A stretch of 38,404 nt of DNA from an uncultured Nitrospina sp. (GCA_937891765.1 CALAGQ010000095.1:1-38404), one strand, 5' to 3'; positions 1-9,730 are shown, counted from the stretch's first letter. Program-made: numbers and translations. Notes: generated by a model from the letters alone, not told the origin.

Positions 1-1730
1 CCTCTCAGTTCAACGGGTTTCTACGTGCTAACGAGACCCTGAAGCTTTCCAGCCTGCCTTTTCCCACCGCGTTTGCGGTTGAGTCCAATATCACCTCATT
101 ATCGAAAACAGCTAATCGCTCCGGTTTCCTGAGCTTTCATCTGGAAACTGATGGCACCATTAAACGACTCCCTCTTGTTGTCCGTCATATTGATCCTGTA
201 GATGGAAAGGATCATTATTTCCCCCCATTTTCCATACGAGTCATTGAGCAGTACCTTGGCGCCACTCTACTATTTAGGGTCAATGAATCTGGTATGGAAG
301 AAGTTATTCTGGATCACGAGAATCCGATTGTCATTCCGACTAACTCAAGGGGTGAAATGGAGGTCAATTATCTGGGGCCGCGCGGAACAATCCCTGCCAT
401 CTCCATTAGCGATCTTCTTGATGAAAATATAAACAGCAAAACAAAAGAAGCCGTACGGAAAAAAATAGTCCTGATAGGTGCCACTGCCACCGCTCTTGAA
501 GATTTAAGGTCTACCCCCTTTGATCCCGCATTACCGGGAGTGGAGATCCACGCAACGGTCATCGATAATATTTTAAGCCATCGCTTTCTCACCCAACCTT
601 ACTGGAAACCTGTCGTCGACTCGCTTTATTTATTACTTATCGGGATTGCCTTCACTGTAGTGTACTCCCACATCCAACCCTCATTGGCATTTTTATTCTG
701 GGCTGCAAGCGCTGGGCTCCTGTTCTATTTGAGCCATTGGATTTTTCTCAACAAAGGGTTCTGGTTAACAGATATTTATCCATTTATAGAGAACACCGCC
801 ATTGCATCAGCAGTTATGATCAACCGGTTCATAGAAGAAGGAAAACAAAAAAAGTTCATCAAAAATGTATTTGGTCAATATCTTTCACCCCGAGTAGTGA
901 AAGAGTTGATCAACGACCCCTCAAGACTGAAACTGGGAGGAGAGCAGAAAGAGCTCACCGCTTTCTTCACCGATCTGGAGGGGTTCGCCACCTTCTCAGA
1001 AAAGCTCAGAGCAACAGAACTGGTTGACCTTTTAAACACTTACCTCAGCGAAATGACGGATATCCTCTTGCAATATGAAGGCACTCTGGATCGCTATGAT
1101 GGTGACGCGATCAAAGCCTTTTTTGGTGCTCCGGTATATTTCGATGATCACGCTCGCCGTGCCTGCTGGGTATGCATAGATATGCAAAACAAACTCAAGG
1201 ACCTACGCGTAAAATTTAAAAAGGAAGGCAAGCCAGAATTGTTAATGCGCGTCGGCATCAACACAGGGTCAATGGTAATCGGGAATATGGGGTCAACCAC
1301 TCGAATGATGTATGGAATGAATGGAGACTCGGTTAATCTGTGCGCTCGCTTGGAAGGAGCCAACAAACAATATGGTACTTATTCCATTATCAGCGAGTCC
1401 ACTTACCAGCAGGCAAAAGAATTCATAGAAGTCCGGGAGTTAGATATTCTGCGGGTGGTTGGCAGGTCTACCCCCATAAAAATATATGAACTTTTAGGGA
1501 AACAGGGAGAAATCGAGGAATCCCTTAAAAAGGCATTACCTTTATACAGTCAGGGTTTGATAAATTATCAGAATCGTAAGTGGGCTGAAGCCAAAAGGTA
1601 TTTTGAAAATGCATTGATGTCCCGACCAGAAGATGGCCCCTCAAAAGTCTACTTGGAGCGATGCGAAAAATTTATCCAAGTGCCCCCTTTGAAAAATTGG
1701 GACGGTGTCTTTAACCTCAGCACTAAATAA
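1..1730 (+). CDS. CHASE2-domain class III adenylate/guanylate cyclase, 5' end outside window
   Basis: The open frame is uninterrupted from nt 3, so the gene begins upstream of the window; the first in-window ATG (294) is internal. The N-terminal part (to about nt 600) matches the extracytoplasmic CHASE2 sensor, including the FPPFSIRVIEQYLG segment. Three hydrophobic stretches follow (about nt 600-830). The class III catalytic domain covers about nt 950-1490, with FTDLEGF and DRYDGDAIKAFFG carrying the two metal-binding aspartates, then GINTGSMVIGNMG and MNGDSVNLCARLEGANK. The C-terminal tail (about nt 1540-1690) looks like one TPR unit, common in this family. The expected role is to make cAMP (or cGMP) in response to a periplasmic signal. 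The gene converges on scpA with only 25 bp between stops. Family call is firm; nucleotide specificity is not determined. Confidence 0.93.
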   Translation, partial: SQFNGFLRANETLKLSSLPFPTAFAVESNITSLSKTANRSGFLSFHLETDGTIKRLPLVVRHIDPVDGKDHYFPPFSIRVIEQYLGATLLFRVNESGMEEVILDHENPIVIPTNSRGEMEVNYLGPRGTIPAISISDLLDENINSKTKEAVRKKIVLIGATATALEDLRSTPFDPALPGVEIHATVIDNILSHRFLTQPYWKPVVDSLYLLLIGIAFTVVYSHIQPSLAFLFWAASAGLLFYLSHWIFLNKGFWLTDIYPFIENTAIASAVMINRFIEEGKQKKFIKNVFGQYLSPRVVKELINDPSRLKLGGEQKELTAFFTDLEGFATFSEKLRATELVDLLNTYLSEMTDILLQYEGTLDRYDGDAIKAFFGAPVYFDDHARRACWVCIDMQNKLKDLRVKFKKEGKPELLMRVGINTGSMVIGNMGSTTRMMYGMNGDSVNLCARLEGANKQYGTYSIISESTYQQAKEFIEVRELDILRVVGRSTPIKIYELLGKQGEIEESLKKALPLYSQGLINYQNRKWAEAKRYFENALMSRPEDGPSKVYLERCEKFIQVPPLKNWDGVFNLSTK

Positions 1731-1755
1731 GTCTTTCCTAAGATAACAACAGGAC

Positions 1756-2544
1756 TCAGGATTCGGAGGACTCAGAATCAATCGAGCGGTGGTATTCGTC
1801 CAGAATGGCATCTTGAGTCTGCTGATCAGCGGATTTATAGATTCGGATGGTTTCAAAGTGGCGGGTCTGTTGAACGCGCAATAATTTAAGGCGCATTAAT
1901 TCCAGAATAGCAAGAAACGTCACGACGACCTCCTGCTTGCTGTTTAAAACTGTAAACAGGGATTCAAACGTAACGCTTTCTGAAGCGTTGAGAATTTCCA
2001 TGATGTGCTGAATCCGGTCGGTGACCGACATTTCATTGATTTCAATTTCATAATCTTTTTCAAACGATTTGGTATCGAGAATTTTCTGGTAAGCCTTAAG
2101 AAGATCGAACACCGATGCATCCACCAATTCCTTCTCTTCGGAGTTGTCCTCAATTTCAATCTGTCCACCACGCATAAAAACCTGTTGCCGGTCATGCTCT
2201 TTCAGTCTCAGTTCAAACGCCGCATCCCGATAGCGCTGGTACTCCCTCAGTCTTCGCATTAGTTCCGCGCGCGGGTCTTCCCCGCTTCCCGCATCAAATT
2301 CCTCATCGGTTTCAGGAGCAGGCAGCAAAATTTTTGACTTGATACGCGTCAACTCAGCGGCCATGACCAAATACTCCCCGACCAGTTCCAGATTCAACTC
2401 CTGCAACATTTCCAGATACTCCATATACTGGCGAGTAATTTGAGCGATGGGGATATCGTAGATATCCATCTTTTGTTCTTTAATCAGATGGAGAAGCAGA
2501 TCTAAAGGGCCTTCAAAAATCTCCAGCTTGCATTGATAGGTCAT
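1756..2544 (-). CDS. scpA: Segregation and condensation protein A
   Basis: A 262-residue ScpA kleisin, which bridges SMC heads and works with ScpB in chromosome condensation and segregation. The N-terminal signature is clear (FEGPLDLLLHLIKEQ at about residues 9-23, then DIPIAQITRQY), followed by the helical TRIKSKILLP block. The C-terminal winged helix is visible as VTFLAILELMRLKLL. Length is typical. It is the last gene of a minus-strand run HAD hydrolase-rsmE-scpA, 74 bp after rsmE. ScpB, often encoded next door, is not in the window. Confidence 0.95.
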   Translation of the reverse strand: MTYQCKLEIFEGPLDLLLHLIKEQKMDIYDIPIAQITRQYMEYLEMLQELNLELVGEYLVMAAELTRIKSKILLPAPETDEEFDAGSGEDPRAELMRRLREYQRYRDAAFELRLKEHDRQQVFMRGGQIEIEDNSEEKELVDASVFDLLKAYQKILDTKSFEKDYEIEINEMSVTDRIQHIMEILNASESVTFESLFTVLNSKQEVVVTFLAILELMRLKLLRVQQTRHFETIRIYKSADQQTQDAILDEYHRSIDSESSES

Positions 2545-2618
2545 GGTCGGATCATAAGGTTCAAGGTTTCTAATACGAACTCAATAATAACCAAGTTTTT
2601 ACTATTGAGTGTGATTTT

Positions 2619-3341
2619 TTATAGATCGCCCCAAAGTGATTGCAAAAGAGCCAATGCCACCACAGGAGCCGTTTCCGCCCGAAGAATCCGAGGTCCCAGA
2701 CTCATAGTCTGGAACCCGTACTCCCGAACCTTCTCAATCTCCGGAAGACTGAACCCACCTTCGGGTCCAATTAAGACAGCAACAGAGCGTGGTTCCAGCT
2801 TTAGATCTTTAAGGGAATGTTTTTCCTCCATTTCCCAAAAGACCAGCTTAAGATCCCGGTCAACGTTTTTGCGGCAAAATATTTCCAGGGTTTCAACATC
2901 CTCCGCCACTTGAGGGACCCGGGCACGACCGCATTGTTTGGAACTTTCCAGCGCAATTCTTTTCCAGCGCTCAATTTTCTTTTCCCGTGTTTTTACCACG
3001 CATCGCTCAGTGGTTAAAGCGGTGACCGAACACACTCCCAGTTCCACAGACTTCCTTAAAACTCCATCGAACTTGTTGGCTTTGGTCAATGCCAGTCCCA
3101 AGTGAACCGCTAACGGAGATTCCACATCGAACTTTTCAGAAGCGATCACGTCCCCATGAACCTCCTTCGCCTTGACCTCAACCAGCCGAACGGTGAGCAA
3201 TTCATCCGAACCGCTGATGACCTGAATGGATTCCCCCGCCTTCAATCTTAATACAGTTCTGATATGCGAGACATCCGATCCGGTGAGCGTTACCTTATTA
3301 CCGACAATTTGTTCTCTGGGAACAAAAAATTTGTGGCTCAT
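2619..3341 (-). CDS. rsmE: 16S rRNA (uracil-1498-N3)-methyltransferase
   Basis: A 240-residue RsmE, the SPOUT-class enzyme that uses S-adenosylmethionine to methylate U1498 of 16S rRNA. It has an N-terminal PUA-like part (MSHKFFVPREQI, with SDVSHIRTVLRLKAGE) and the C-terminal knotted SAM-binding region with IGPEGGFSLPEIEKV and LGPRILRAETAPVVAL, both diagnostic. Its ATG overlaps the stop of the upstream HAD gene by 4 nt (ATGA), indicating translational coupling. Confidence 0.95.
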   Translation of the reverse strand: MSHKFFVPREQIVGNKVTLTGSDVSHIRTVLRLKAGESIQVISGSDELLTVRLVEVKAKEVHGDVIASEKFDVESPLAVHLGLALTKANKFDGVLRKSVELGVCSVTALTTERCVVKTREKKIERWKRIALESSKQCGRARVPQVAEDVETLEIFCRKNVDRDLKLVFWEMEEKHSLKDLKLEPRSVAVLIGPEGGFSLPEIEKVREYGFQTMSLGPRILRAETAPVVALALLQSLWGDL

Positions 3342-4060
3342 ACTTGAACCAAATTAATCCGCAATAATTCTTCCAGAGAGGCTATTTCATAATCGGGGCA
3401 GATATCGGCCTGTTCTTGCCTGCGGTTCAGCCAGGCTGCCTTCATACCTGCATCTTGAGCACCCAGAACATCTGCAACAGGGCTGTCTCCGACAAAAAGA
3501 ATTTCTGCGGGCTGCAACTGAAAATGACTTATCGCAAGTTGAAAAATGGAGGGGTGTGGCTTGCGAAAGGGAACTCCTGATGAATAAATGGCGAAGTCAA
3601 AATACTTCTTCAAACCTGAGCCTTCCAGTTCTAACTCTTTCATAAAAACCGGGTTGGTGGTGTTGGAAATGATTCCCATAGAAACACCCCACTGGCTCAA
3701 TTGCTCAAGAACATCGACCACCTCGGGAAAGATCTCTCTTTCCTGATAGACCTCCTCATAATAAACTTGCAGAAGTTCCCGAAGCGAGACCCTTCCTTCC
3801 CAGGGAACTTTAAAATAGAAAAGCAGATATTTTAAAACATCTTCATAGTGAGCCTCGCGGTGAGTGGTCCGGGATAGATCGATCATTGATCTAAACAATT
3901 CCCGCGATTTTTCCAGACAGGCTTCAAAGTCCGGCACAGCAATTTGTTTGGTCTTTAAATGCGCAAAAACTTTTTCCAGAGGACGCCGGTCACCTTCTTC
4001 TCCCAAATCCATCAGAGTGTGGGCCCAGTCAAAACCAATTGCCTTAAAGGGAAATTCCAT
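3338..4060 (-). CDS. HAD-superfamily hydrolase with altered motif I
   Basis: A 240-residue HAD subfamily IA-like protein. Motif II (ISNTT), motif III (RKPHPSIF) and motif IV (VGDSPVADVLGA) are intact. Motif I reads FDWAHTLMD: the nucleophile Asp is present, but the second Asp (general acid/base of phosphatases) is Ala. An Ala here is the pattern of phosphonatases (DxAGT), although the rest does not otherwise look like a phosphonoacetaldehyde hydrolase. It overlaps rsmE by 4 nt and is first in the rsmE-scpA run. Substrate unknown. Confidence 0.85.
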   Translation of the reverse strand: MEFPFKAIGFDWAHTLMDLGEEGDRRPLEKVFAHLKTKQIAVPDFEACLEKSRELFRSMIDLSRTTHREAHYEDVLKYLLFYFKVPWEGRVSLRELLQVYYEEVYQEREIFPEVVDVLEQLSQWGVSMGIISNTTNPVFMKELELEGSGLKKYFDFAIYSSGVPFRKPHPSIFQLAISHFQLQPAEILFVGDSPVADVLGAQDAGMKAAWLNRRQEQADICPDYEIASLEELLRINLVQV

Positions 4061-4290
4061 TTCGCACCCGTTGTTGCTGTATTCCAGTCCGTAAGATATG
4101 AGAGACTAATGCTAACTGATTAAAACCCATAACCCCTTATTAATCAATATTTAAAATGATGAATTCGAGGCAAGTTGATTTTCGAAAATCTGCCGTGACA
4201 ACACCACGAAGTATTTTCTTACCTTGACCCTCAGTCGCATCCACTAAATAATAACAGTACAAACAGAATAAAGGAACTGCGGAAAAACTC

Positions 4291-4830
4291 ATGACCCCTG
4301 AAAACATAAAAGCCCTGCCCGAAAATGTTCGTTCGAATCAGGAATTGATTCAGGAAGCGATCCGCTTAGGTTGCACCAAGGCAAAAGTGATCTTGACAAA
4401 AACCATATCCATGGCCAATTGGATGAAACTGCAATGCCAATATGGTTGTTCTCACTATGGATCACTATTGACCTGCCCCCCCTACACTCCCGATGCGGAG
4501 GAAATGTCGGAAGTCCTTGTCGAATACGATAAGGCCCTGCTCATCAATGCCAGCCCGGAAACAAATGTCAGGGAAATTGTTGTCCACTTGGAAAAGCTTT
4601 TAAAGGAAAAAGGTTTTAGCAAAGCTTTCGCTTTATCTGCCAAACCCTGCGACCTGTGCGATCCCTGCACCATTGCTACGAATTGCCAATTTCCCGAAAA
4701 AGCCCGGCCCACTTTGCAAGCCTGCGGCATCGATGTGAATGAAACCATCCACAATAACGGATGGGATGACCTTGGCCAGCAGTCCCCCTGCACTCCCACC
4801 CATGCCATTGGCATGGTGCTTATGCACTGA
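4291..4830 (+). CDS. DUF2284 predicted metal-binding protein
   Basis: A 179-residue protein with the DUF2284 cysteine pattern: CQYGCSHYGSLLTCPPYTPD in the N-terminal half, then CDLCDPC and a later C in LQACGIDVNE, ending in an NNGWD segment. The spacing suggests an iron-sulfur or zinc site. No signal peptide, so cytosolic. It is 47 bp upstream of, and co-oriented with, a saccharopine-dehydrogenase-like gene. Biochemical function is unknown for the family. Confidence 0.85.
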   Translation: MTPENIKALPENVRSNQELIQEAIRLGCTKAKVILTKTISMANWMKLQCQYGCSHYGSLLTCPPYTPDAEEMSEVLVEYDKALLINASPETNVREIVVHLEKLLKEKGFSKAFALSAKPCDLCDPCTIATNCQFPEKARPTLQACGIDVNETIHNNGWDDLGQQSPCTPTHAIGMVLMH

Positions 4831-4877
4831 GAACCGTCTATAATATTTCCACTCAATCATCTCATTTTTAAATTCCC

Positions 4878-6050
4878 GTGGGTTATCGTTACGCAATCAT
4901 TGGAACAGGTCGACAAGGACTCTCTGCGGCCTATGATCTGGCTCGGTTTGGCTCTGCCGAGGAAATCCTTCTCTGCGATCTAAATTTAGAGACCGCTGAA
5001 AAAGGGGCCGCGAAACTACGCGTCCTGCTTTCACAGGATATCTTTAAACCGCTTACGCTCGATGCAGGAAACCCGGACCAACTCCGTCAAATATTAAAAG
5101 ACGTTGACTCGGCCATCAGCGCCGTCCCCTTCACGTTCAATCTGGGCATCACTCAAGCGGCGATCGAGTGCAAAACCCACCTCTGCGATCTCGGCGGACA
5201 CACCAACACCGTCCTCAAACAATTGGCGCTTGATGAATCCGCAAAAACTTCCGGCATCACCATTGTTCCCGACTGTGGCATGGGACCGGGACTCAACATC
5301 TCCCTCGGCGTGCTGGCCATGAGCTTCGTGGAAAAACCCGTCAACCTGTTTATCTGGGATGGCGGTCTGCCGCTCCATCCAGCTCCTCCATGGAACTATA
5401 TCTCCACATTCAATATTAACGGTTTGACCAACGAGTATGAGGGACCGGCCTGGTTCATCCGCGATGGCAAGCCAGTGCAAGTCGCCTGCCTCGGCGAGGT
5501 GGAAGAGCTGGACTTTCCTGCCCCATTAGGGCGTTTGCAGGCGGCGGTCACAGCTGGCGGACTCTCCAACGCCCCATGGACGTTTGCAGGCAAACTTCAG
5601 CGTCTGGAAAACAAAACCCTGCGTTACCCGGGCCACTGGCAAACGTTTCGAGCCTTCCAACAACTGGGTTTGTTTGAGCAAGACCCTGTCACGCTCAAGG
5701 GGCAAAGTGTCATCCCTAGAGAAGTTTTTCACGCTCTGCTACAGCCCAAAATTTCCAGCGATCAGGTTCGCGATATCTGCGTCATCCGGGCGCGATGCGA
5801 AGGAGAAACTGATGGTAAGAATGCGGTCTGCACCTTGGATCTTTGTGAGACTTTCGATGAACAAACCGGATTCACCGCGATGGAAAAATTTACTGGCTGG
5901 CATGCCAGCATGGTGGCTATTTTGTCAGCGCAAAATAAACTGCCCGAAGGAGCGGTTCCTATCGAGATTGCCTTATCAGGAGAGTTGTTGATGGAAGAAG
6001 CCAAGAAGAGAAACTGGGCTATAAAAAACAATACTATACAAAAATTCTAA
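4878..6050 (+). CDS. Saccharopine-dehydrogenase-family NAD(P)-dependent oxidoreductase
   Basis: A 390-residue protein with a GTG start. A Rossmann motif is at the N-terminus (AIIGTGRQGLSAAYDLARFG), followed by a conserved CDLGGHT segment and PDCGMGPGLN, typical of the saccharopine dehydrogenase/lysine 6-dehydrogenase group. The C-terminal half has the substrate-domain feel of the family (RYPGHWQTFRAF). It could act on lysine, saccharopine or a related amino acid such as a carboxynorspermidine-type substrate; the sequence alone does not decide. Confidence 0.85.
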   Translation: MGYRYAIIGTGRQGLSAAYDLARFGSAEEILLCDLNLETAEKGAAKLRVLLSQDIFKPLTLDAGNPDQLRQILKDVDSAISAVPFTFNLGITQAAIECKTHLCDLGGHTNTVLKQLALDESAKTSGITIVPDCGMGPGLNISLGVLAMSFVEKPVNLFIWDGGLPLHPAPPWNYISTFNINGLTNEYEGPAWFIRDGKPVQVACLGEVEELDFPAPLGRLQAAVTAGGLSNAPWTFAGKLQRLENKTLRYPGHWQTFRAFQQLGLFEQDPVTLKGQSVIPREVFHALLQPKISSDQVRDICVIRARCEGETDGKNAVCTLDLCETFDEQTGFTAMEKFTGWHASMVAILSAQNKLPEGAVPIEIALSGELLMEEAKKRNWAIKNNTIQKF

Positions 6051-6157
6051 ACAGGCTATTAAAAAATTATATATCTAATCCAACTTATTTAATTTACAGG
6101 TAATGGAAATTATAATTCTCTCTAAGCAATATCCCTTGAAGTATATGGAGAGAATTT

Positions 6158-6535
6158 ATGGATACCCTTCGTTCTCAAATGACCACGCCGGTTATCAGCA
6201 TTAACTCTGAAGCCACTGCCCAAGAAGCCGCCCAGTTGATGAAGGAAAAGGGAATTGGTTCCTTGCTGGTCGAGGGTTGCCAAGGTTATGTCAGTATTCT
6301 CTCAGAACGAGACTTGGTACACAAATTGGTGAGCGAAGGTCTGGACCCGAAAACCACTACTCTGTCTTCAATAATGGAAGAGTCTATTCTATCCATGGAC
6401 GAAAATGCATCCACCTCCGACGCATCGTCTCTGATGCAGAAATACAATATCAGCCGTCTCGCCGTGACGGCAAATGATAAAATCGAGGGAATTCTTTCCG
6501 TTAGAGATTTAGCCTACAAGAAACAACCTGCTTAA
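6158..6535 (+). CDS. CBS-domain pair protein
   Basis: A 125-residue stand-alone pair of CBS domains, which normally bind adenine nucleotides as an energy or redox sensor. The two repeats are seen as MTTPVISINSEATAQEAA...ILSERDLV and MEESILSMDENASTSDASSL...ILSVRDLAY. A good ribosome binding site (GGAGAG, about 6 nt before the ATG) supports the start. No effector domain is attached. It converges on serB with 2 bp between the stop codons. Confidence 0.93.
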   Translation: MDTLRSQMTTPVISINSEATAQEAAQLMKEKGIGSLLVEGCQGYVSILSERDLVHKLVSEGLDPKTTTLSSIMEESILSMDENASTSDASSLMQKYNISRLAVTANDKIEGILSVRDLAYKKQPA

Positions 6536-6537
6536 TA

Positions 6538-7782
6538 TTAACCGTTTCCTGCGGGCCAGGATTGGGTTTTACCCCCACCAGAAATCTCATCTAATTCCTG
6601 AAGATCTTTGCCGTTAATACCTAGAAAATAAAGGATTAATTTTAAATCTGACTGGTTAATACTGGCCCGTGCCTGGCGTTGCACGATAGGCTTGGCGTTG
6701 AAGGCGATTCCCAGTCCGGCCCGCGCCAGCATCTTAATATCGTTGGCACCATCGCCCACAGCCACCACCTGACGCAGGGAGAATCCTTCCCTTTCAGCCA
6801 GAGAAACGAGGGTATTTTCCTTGGCCTCGGCGTCTATGATTTGTCCTTCCAGTTCGCCTGACACTTTGCCATTTTCTATTTTCAACTGGTTGGCGATGCC
6901 ATAATCGAGGTTGTAGCTATCGCGAATCTTGTCGATGAAAAACTGGAACCCACCACTGACCAGAGCAATTTTATAACCCAGGTATTTCAAGATATTCACC
7001 AGGGATTCCGCCCCCGGTGTCAGCGGCAGGGAATTGGATAACTGATGCAGACTTTCTACCGGCAGACCTTTTAATAGTTTCACCCTTCTCCGTAAAGCCG
7101 ATTCGAAGTCGATTTCCCCATTCATGGCCTGACCGGTAATGGCCGCCATTTCCTCCCCCACCCCGGCAAGTTTTCCCAACTCATCAATGACTTCGCATTG
7201 CAGGAAGGTCATATCGGCATCGAGCACGATCAATCTTTTATTGCGCCGGAAATAAGTTTCCTCCTGCACGGCGATGTCGACCCCATATTTTTCCTTGAAC
7301 TTTACCAGCGCGTTCAACACTTCCTCTGATGAGTGAGCCTCGCGGGTTCCGATAATAAACTCCAGAGCGTGGACGTCCCCCGAATTCAATTGTTCAATGC
7401 GCAGGATGTTGATATCGAGATCGGCGAATATCCGGGTGATTTCCAGAAATCCAGAGGATGGCATGGAGTCACAGAGCAGAGTCACCACCGAACGGTGACC
7501 ATAGGGAGCATCCGGCCGGGTCGCCGTTTCCCAAGGATAAACGGTGGCTTTGAAGTTCATTTCCTCGGCATAAGCAGATAATGCCTCACGAAGAGGCAGA
7601 ATTTGGTTCTCATCGCAACCGTCAAGCAGAATGGAAAGATTGAGCAATCCGTTAAAGACAAATTGCTTGATATCCACCACATTGCAACCGGTCTGGACAA
7701 TGAATGCCAGAGTCTCGGCTAGAATCCCGGGTCGGTCCTGTGCTGAAACATGAATATGCAATTGGCTGGAGGAAGGAGGCAT
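6538..7782 (-). CDS. serB: Phosphoserine phosphatase with two N-terminal ACT domains
   Basis: A 414-residue SerB, last step of serine synthesis (O-phosphoserine to serine). Two ACT domains lie at about residues 7-85 and 97-175; the first begins LHIHVSAQDRPGILAETL. The HAD domain starts with motif I DADMT (D188, D190, T192), followed by EVIDELGKLAGVGEEMAAIT. Motif II is seen in ALVSGGFQFF and the metal site in AVGDGANDIKMLARAG. Tandem ACT domains are also known in mycobacterial SerB2 and usually mediate serine feedback. It starts 3 bp after the LRR gene, so the two are probably co-transcribed. A roughly 30-residue tail follows the catalytic domain. Confidence 0.94.
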   Translation of the reverse strand: MPPSSSQLHIHVSAQDRPGILAETLAFIVQTGCNVVDIKQFVFNGLLNLSILLDGCDENQILPLREALSAYAEEMNFKATVYPWETATRPDAPYGHRSVVTLLCDSMPSSGFLEITRIFADLDINILRIEQLNSGDVHALEFIIGTREAHSSEEVLNALVKFKEKYGVDIAVQEETYFRRNKRLIVLDADMTFLQCEVIDELGKLAGVGEEMAAITGQAMNGEIDFESALRRRVKLLKGLPVESLHQLSNSLPLTPGAESLVNILKYLGYKIALVSGGFQFFIDKIRDSYNLDYGIANQLKIENGKVSGELEGQIIDAEAKENTLVSLAEREGFSLRQVVAVGDGANDIKMLARAGLGIAFNAKPIVQRQARASINQSDLKLILYFLGINGKDLQELDEISGGGKTQSWPAGNG

Positions 7783-7785
7783 GAG

Positions 7786-8238
7786 TCAGGCTTGCGGCTT
7801 GTAACGCCACCCTTCCCTTTTTTTACAGGTCCAACCTTCATGAACCTGAAAGGTAGCCAGATTCACCAGCGTTTCGGAATTGAATAAAGCGGTAACACCT
7901 TCTCCGTTTATCAGATTCCCCTTCAGGTGCAATCGCTTGAGCTTGCCAAGATATTTCGCATTGGCAAGGAACTTCAAACCCGCATCGCTGACACTGTTCT
8001 GGTTGAGATTCAAATACTGGACGTTTTCCAAAAATGCACATTCGGTCAGCTCCTGAAGTCCCTGATCGCCCAGGTTGTTGTCATCCAAATCCAGCCAACT
8101 GATTTCCTGCATTCTCGGTGACTGCCACAATAGTCGCGCTTCTTCAGCACTGAGTCCTTTACCGCTCAACATCAGTTGATTGCCGCGCAAGCGACCTTCA
8201 AAGATGTCCTCAGCATTTTTAAATCTGTCGTTCATCAC
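7786..8238 (-). CDS. Small leucine-rich-repeat protein
   Basis: A 150-residue protein with three to four ribonuclease-inhibitor-type leucine-rich repeats in the middle (for example LDLDDNNLGDQGLQEL and LNLNQNSVSDAGLKFL, then LHLKGNLINGEGV). No signal peptide or membrane segment, so probably a cytosolic protein-binding scaffold. It lies 3 bp upstream of serB on the same strand. No function can be assigned from sequence. Confidence 0.85.
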   Translation of the reverse strand: MMNDRFKNAEDIFEGRLRGNQLMLSGKGLSAEEARLLWQSPRMQEISWLDLDDNNLGDQGLQELTECAFLENVQYLNLNQNSVSDAGLKFLANAKYLGKLKRLHLKGNLINGEGVTALFNSETLVNLATFQVHEGWTCKKREGWRYKPQA

Positions 8239-8446
8239 TCTTCCTTATTAAAAACTATGGCTGTTTTCTATACCATGAAGACCAGAAATCATCAACCACC
8301 ACTGGGCGTGGGGCCAATAAACAACCTGCGAGCCAGCCATTAATATGTCACATGAAGGGTTATAAATCACCCCCGCCCCTCATCGGAGAAGGGGGCTGAG
8401 GGGGATTGCTTTTTAAACCACGACAACTTTTAGTGACCTCAAGCGA
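8239..8446. repeat. Intergenic gap with a C-rich/G-rich inverted repeat
   Basis: A 208-bp gap between rarA and the LRR gene. At about 8367-8405 a run of C-rich DNA (CCCCCGCCCC) is followed after a short spacer by GGGGGCTGAGGGGG, able to pair as a hairpin. This resembles dispersed GC-rich palindromes seen in many genomes. No gene recognised. Confidence 0.35.
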
Positions 8447-9730
8447 TTACTCATCACCACTGGGCGTTGCCCAGCTACGCTTTGTAGGCACGTACTTTCG
8501 ATCCTTTAAGGGTTTTGGCAGATATTCTTGTTCGACAATAGAGTCCGGGTAATTATGCGGATATTTGTAGTCCACCCCATATCCATATTTGGATTTGGCA
8601 TCCTTATAGTGTATGTCTTTCAAATGATCGGGGACGGGATAGGATAATCCTTTTTTCTGGATATCGTCTAACGCCGCATCGATGGCCACAATTGCTGAGT
8701 TATCCTTGGGCGCACGGGCCACATAAATCACCGCCTGAGCGAGAGGAATCCGCGCCTCGGGAAATCCCAGTTTTTCCACCGCCACCGCCACAGCTTGCAC
8801 CAGTATGAACGCTTGCGGGTCGGCATTGCCCACATCTTCGGCCGCCGTGACCAGCAGTCGCCGCACAATAAAACGCGGGTCTTCCCCCCCGGCAATCAGT
8901 TTTGCCAACCAGTATATCGCCGCATCGGCATCGGAACCGCGTAGACTTTTCTGAAACGCCGAAGCATGGTCATAATGCTCGGTGCCCTTTTTATCATAGA
9001 GAGTGGCGGCTTGTTGAATGATCCCTTCAATAATTTTTAAATCGACCTGCTTATTTTCGCGTGTTACCACCACATCATGTGCCGCCTCCAGCACATTGAG
9101 AGCGCGACGGGCATCCCCATTGGCATGGCTGACCATCATATCCATCGCCTCGGCAGAAATTTCAAGCCCAGATTCTCCTAATCCTTTTTCCTTGTCCGCT
9201 AAGGCTCGGTTCAGAATATTTCGGATTTGGTCACGCTCTAAAGACTCTAGGCGAAAAGTCTGGCATCGCGAGCGCAGCGCCGGGATCACCTCAAAAGATG
9301 GATTCTCCGTGGTACTGCCGATCAGGCGAACTGTTCCGTTCTCAATATGAGGCAGAACGGCATCCTGCTGAGCCTTGTTGAACCGGTGAATTTCATCGAT
9401 GAACAATACCGTGCCTTTTTGCTTTGCCTTCCAGGTTTGACGGGCTCCTTCAATGACCTTGCGGATATCGGCGACCCCGGCATTGACCGCACTGACCTCA
9501 TGAAACTCGCTGTCGGTTAGCTGCGCCGCAATCCGCGCTAAAGTTGTTTTGCCTGTGCCTGGTGGCCCCCATAATATAAAGGACAAACGTGAGCCGGACT
9601 CAACCAACTCTCTCAGCGGCAGCCCCTCCCCAATCAGATGTTTCTGCCCGGCAAACCTTTCCCAGCTTTCAGGACGCAAGCGGTCGGCCAGTGGCGAAGT
9701 CGGTCTTTCAAAATCGGGAAATAATTCCAT
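8447..9730 (-). CDS. rarA: Replication-associated recombination protein A (AAA+ ATPase)
   Basis: A 427-residue RarA/MgsA, the bacterial WRNIP1-like clamp-loader relative that acts at stalled forks. Walker A is GPPGTGKT at residues 55-62, Walker B is FIDEIHRFNKAQQD, and the sensor-1 region is IGSTTENPSFEV. The C-terminal tetramerisation part is recognisable by AIYWLAKLIAGGEDPRFI and YPHNYPDSIVEQEYLP. Full length for the family. Confidence 0.96.
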   Translation of the reverse strand: MELFPDFERPTSPLADRLRPESWERFAGQKHLIGEGLPLRELVESGSRLSFILWGPPGTGKTTLARIAAQLTDSEFHEVSAVNAGVADIRKVIEGARQTWKAKQKGTVLFIDEIHRFNKAQQDAVLPHIENGTVRLIGSTTENPSFEVIPALRSRCQTFRLESLERDQIRNILNRALADKEKGLGESGLEISAEAMDMMVSHANGDARRALNVLEAAHDVVVTRENKQVDLKIIEGIIQQAATLYDKKGTEHYDHASAFQKSLRGSDADAAIYWLAKLIAGGEDPRFIVRRLLVTAAEDVGNADPQAFILVQAVAVAVEKLGFPEARIPLAQAVIYVARAPKDNSAIVAIDAALDDIQKKGLSYPVPDHLKDIHYKDAKSKYGYGVDYKYPHNYPDSIVEQEYLPKPLKDRKYVPTKRSWATPSGDE

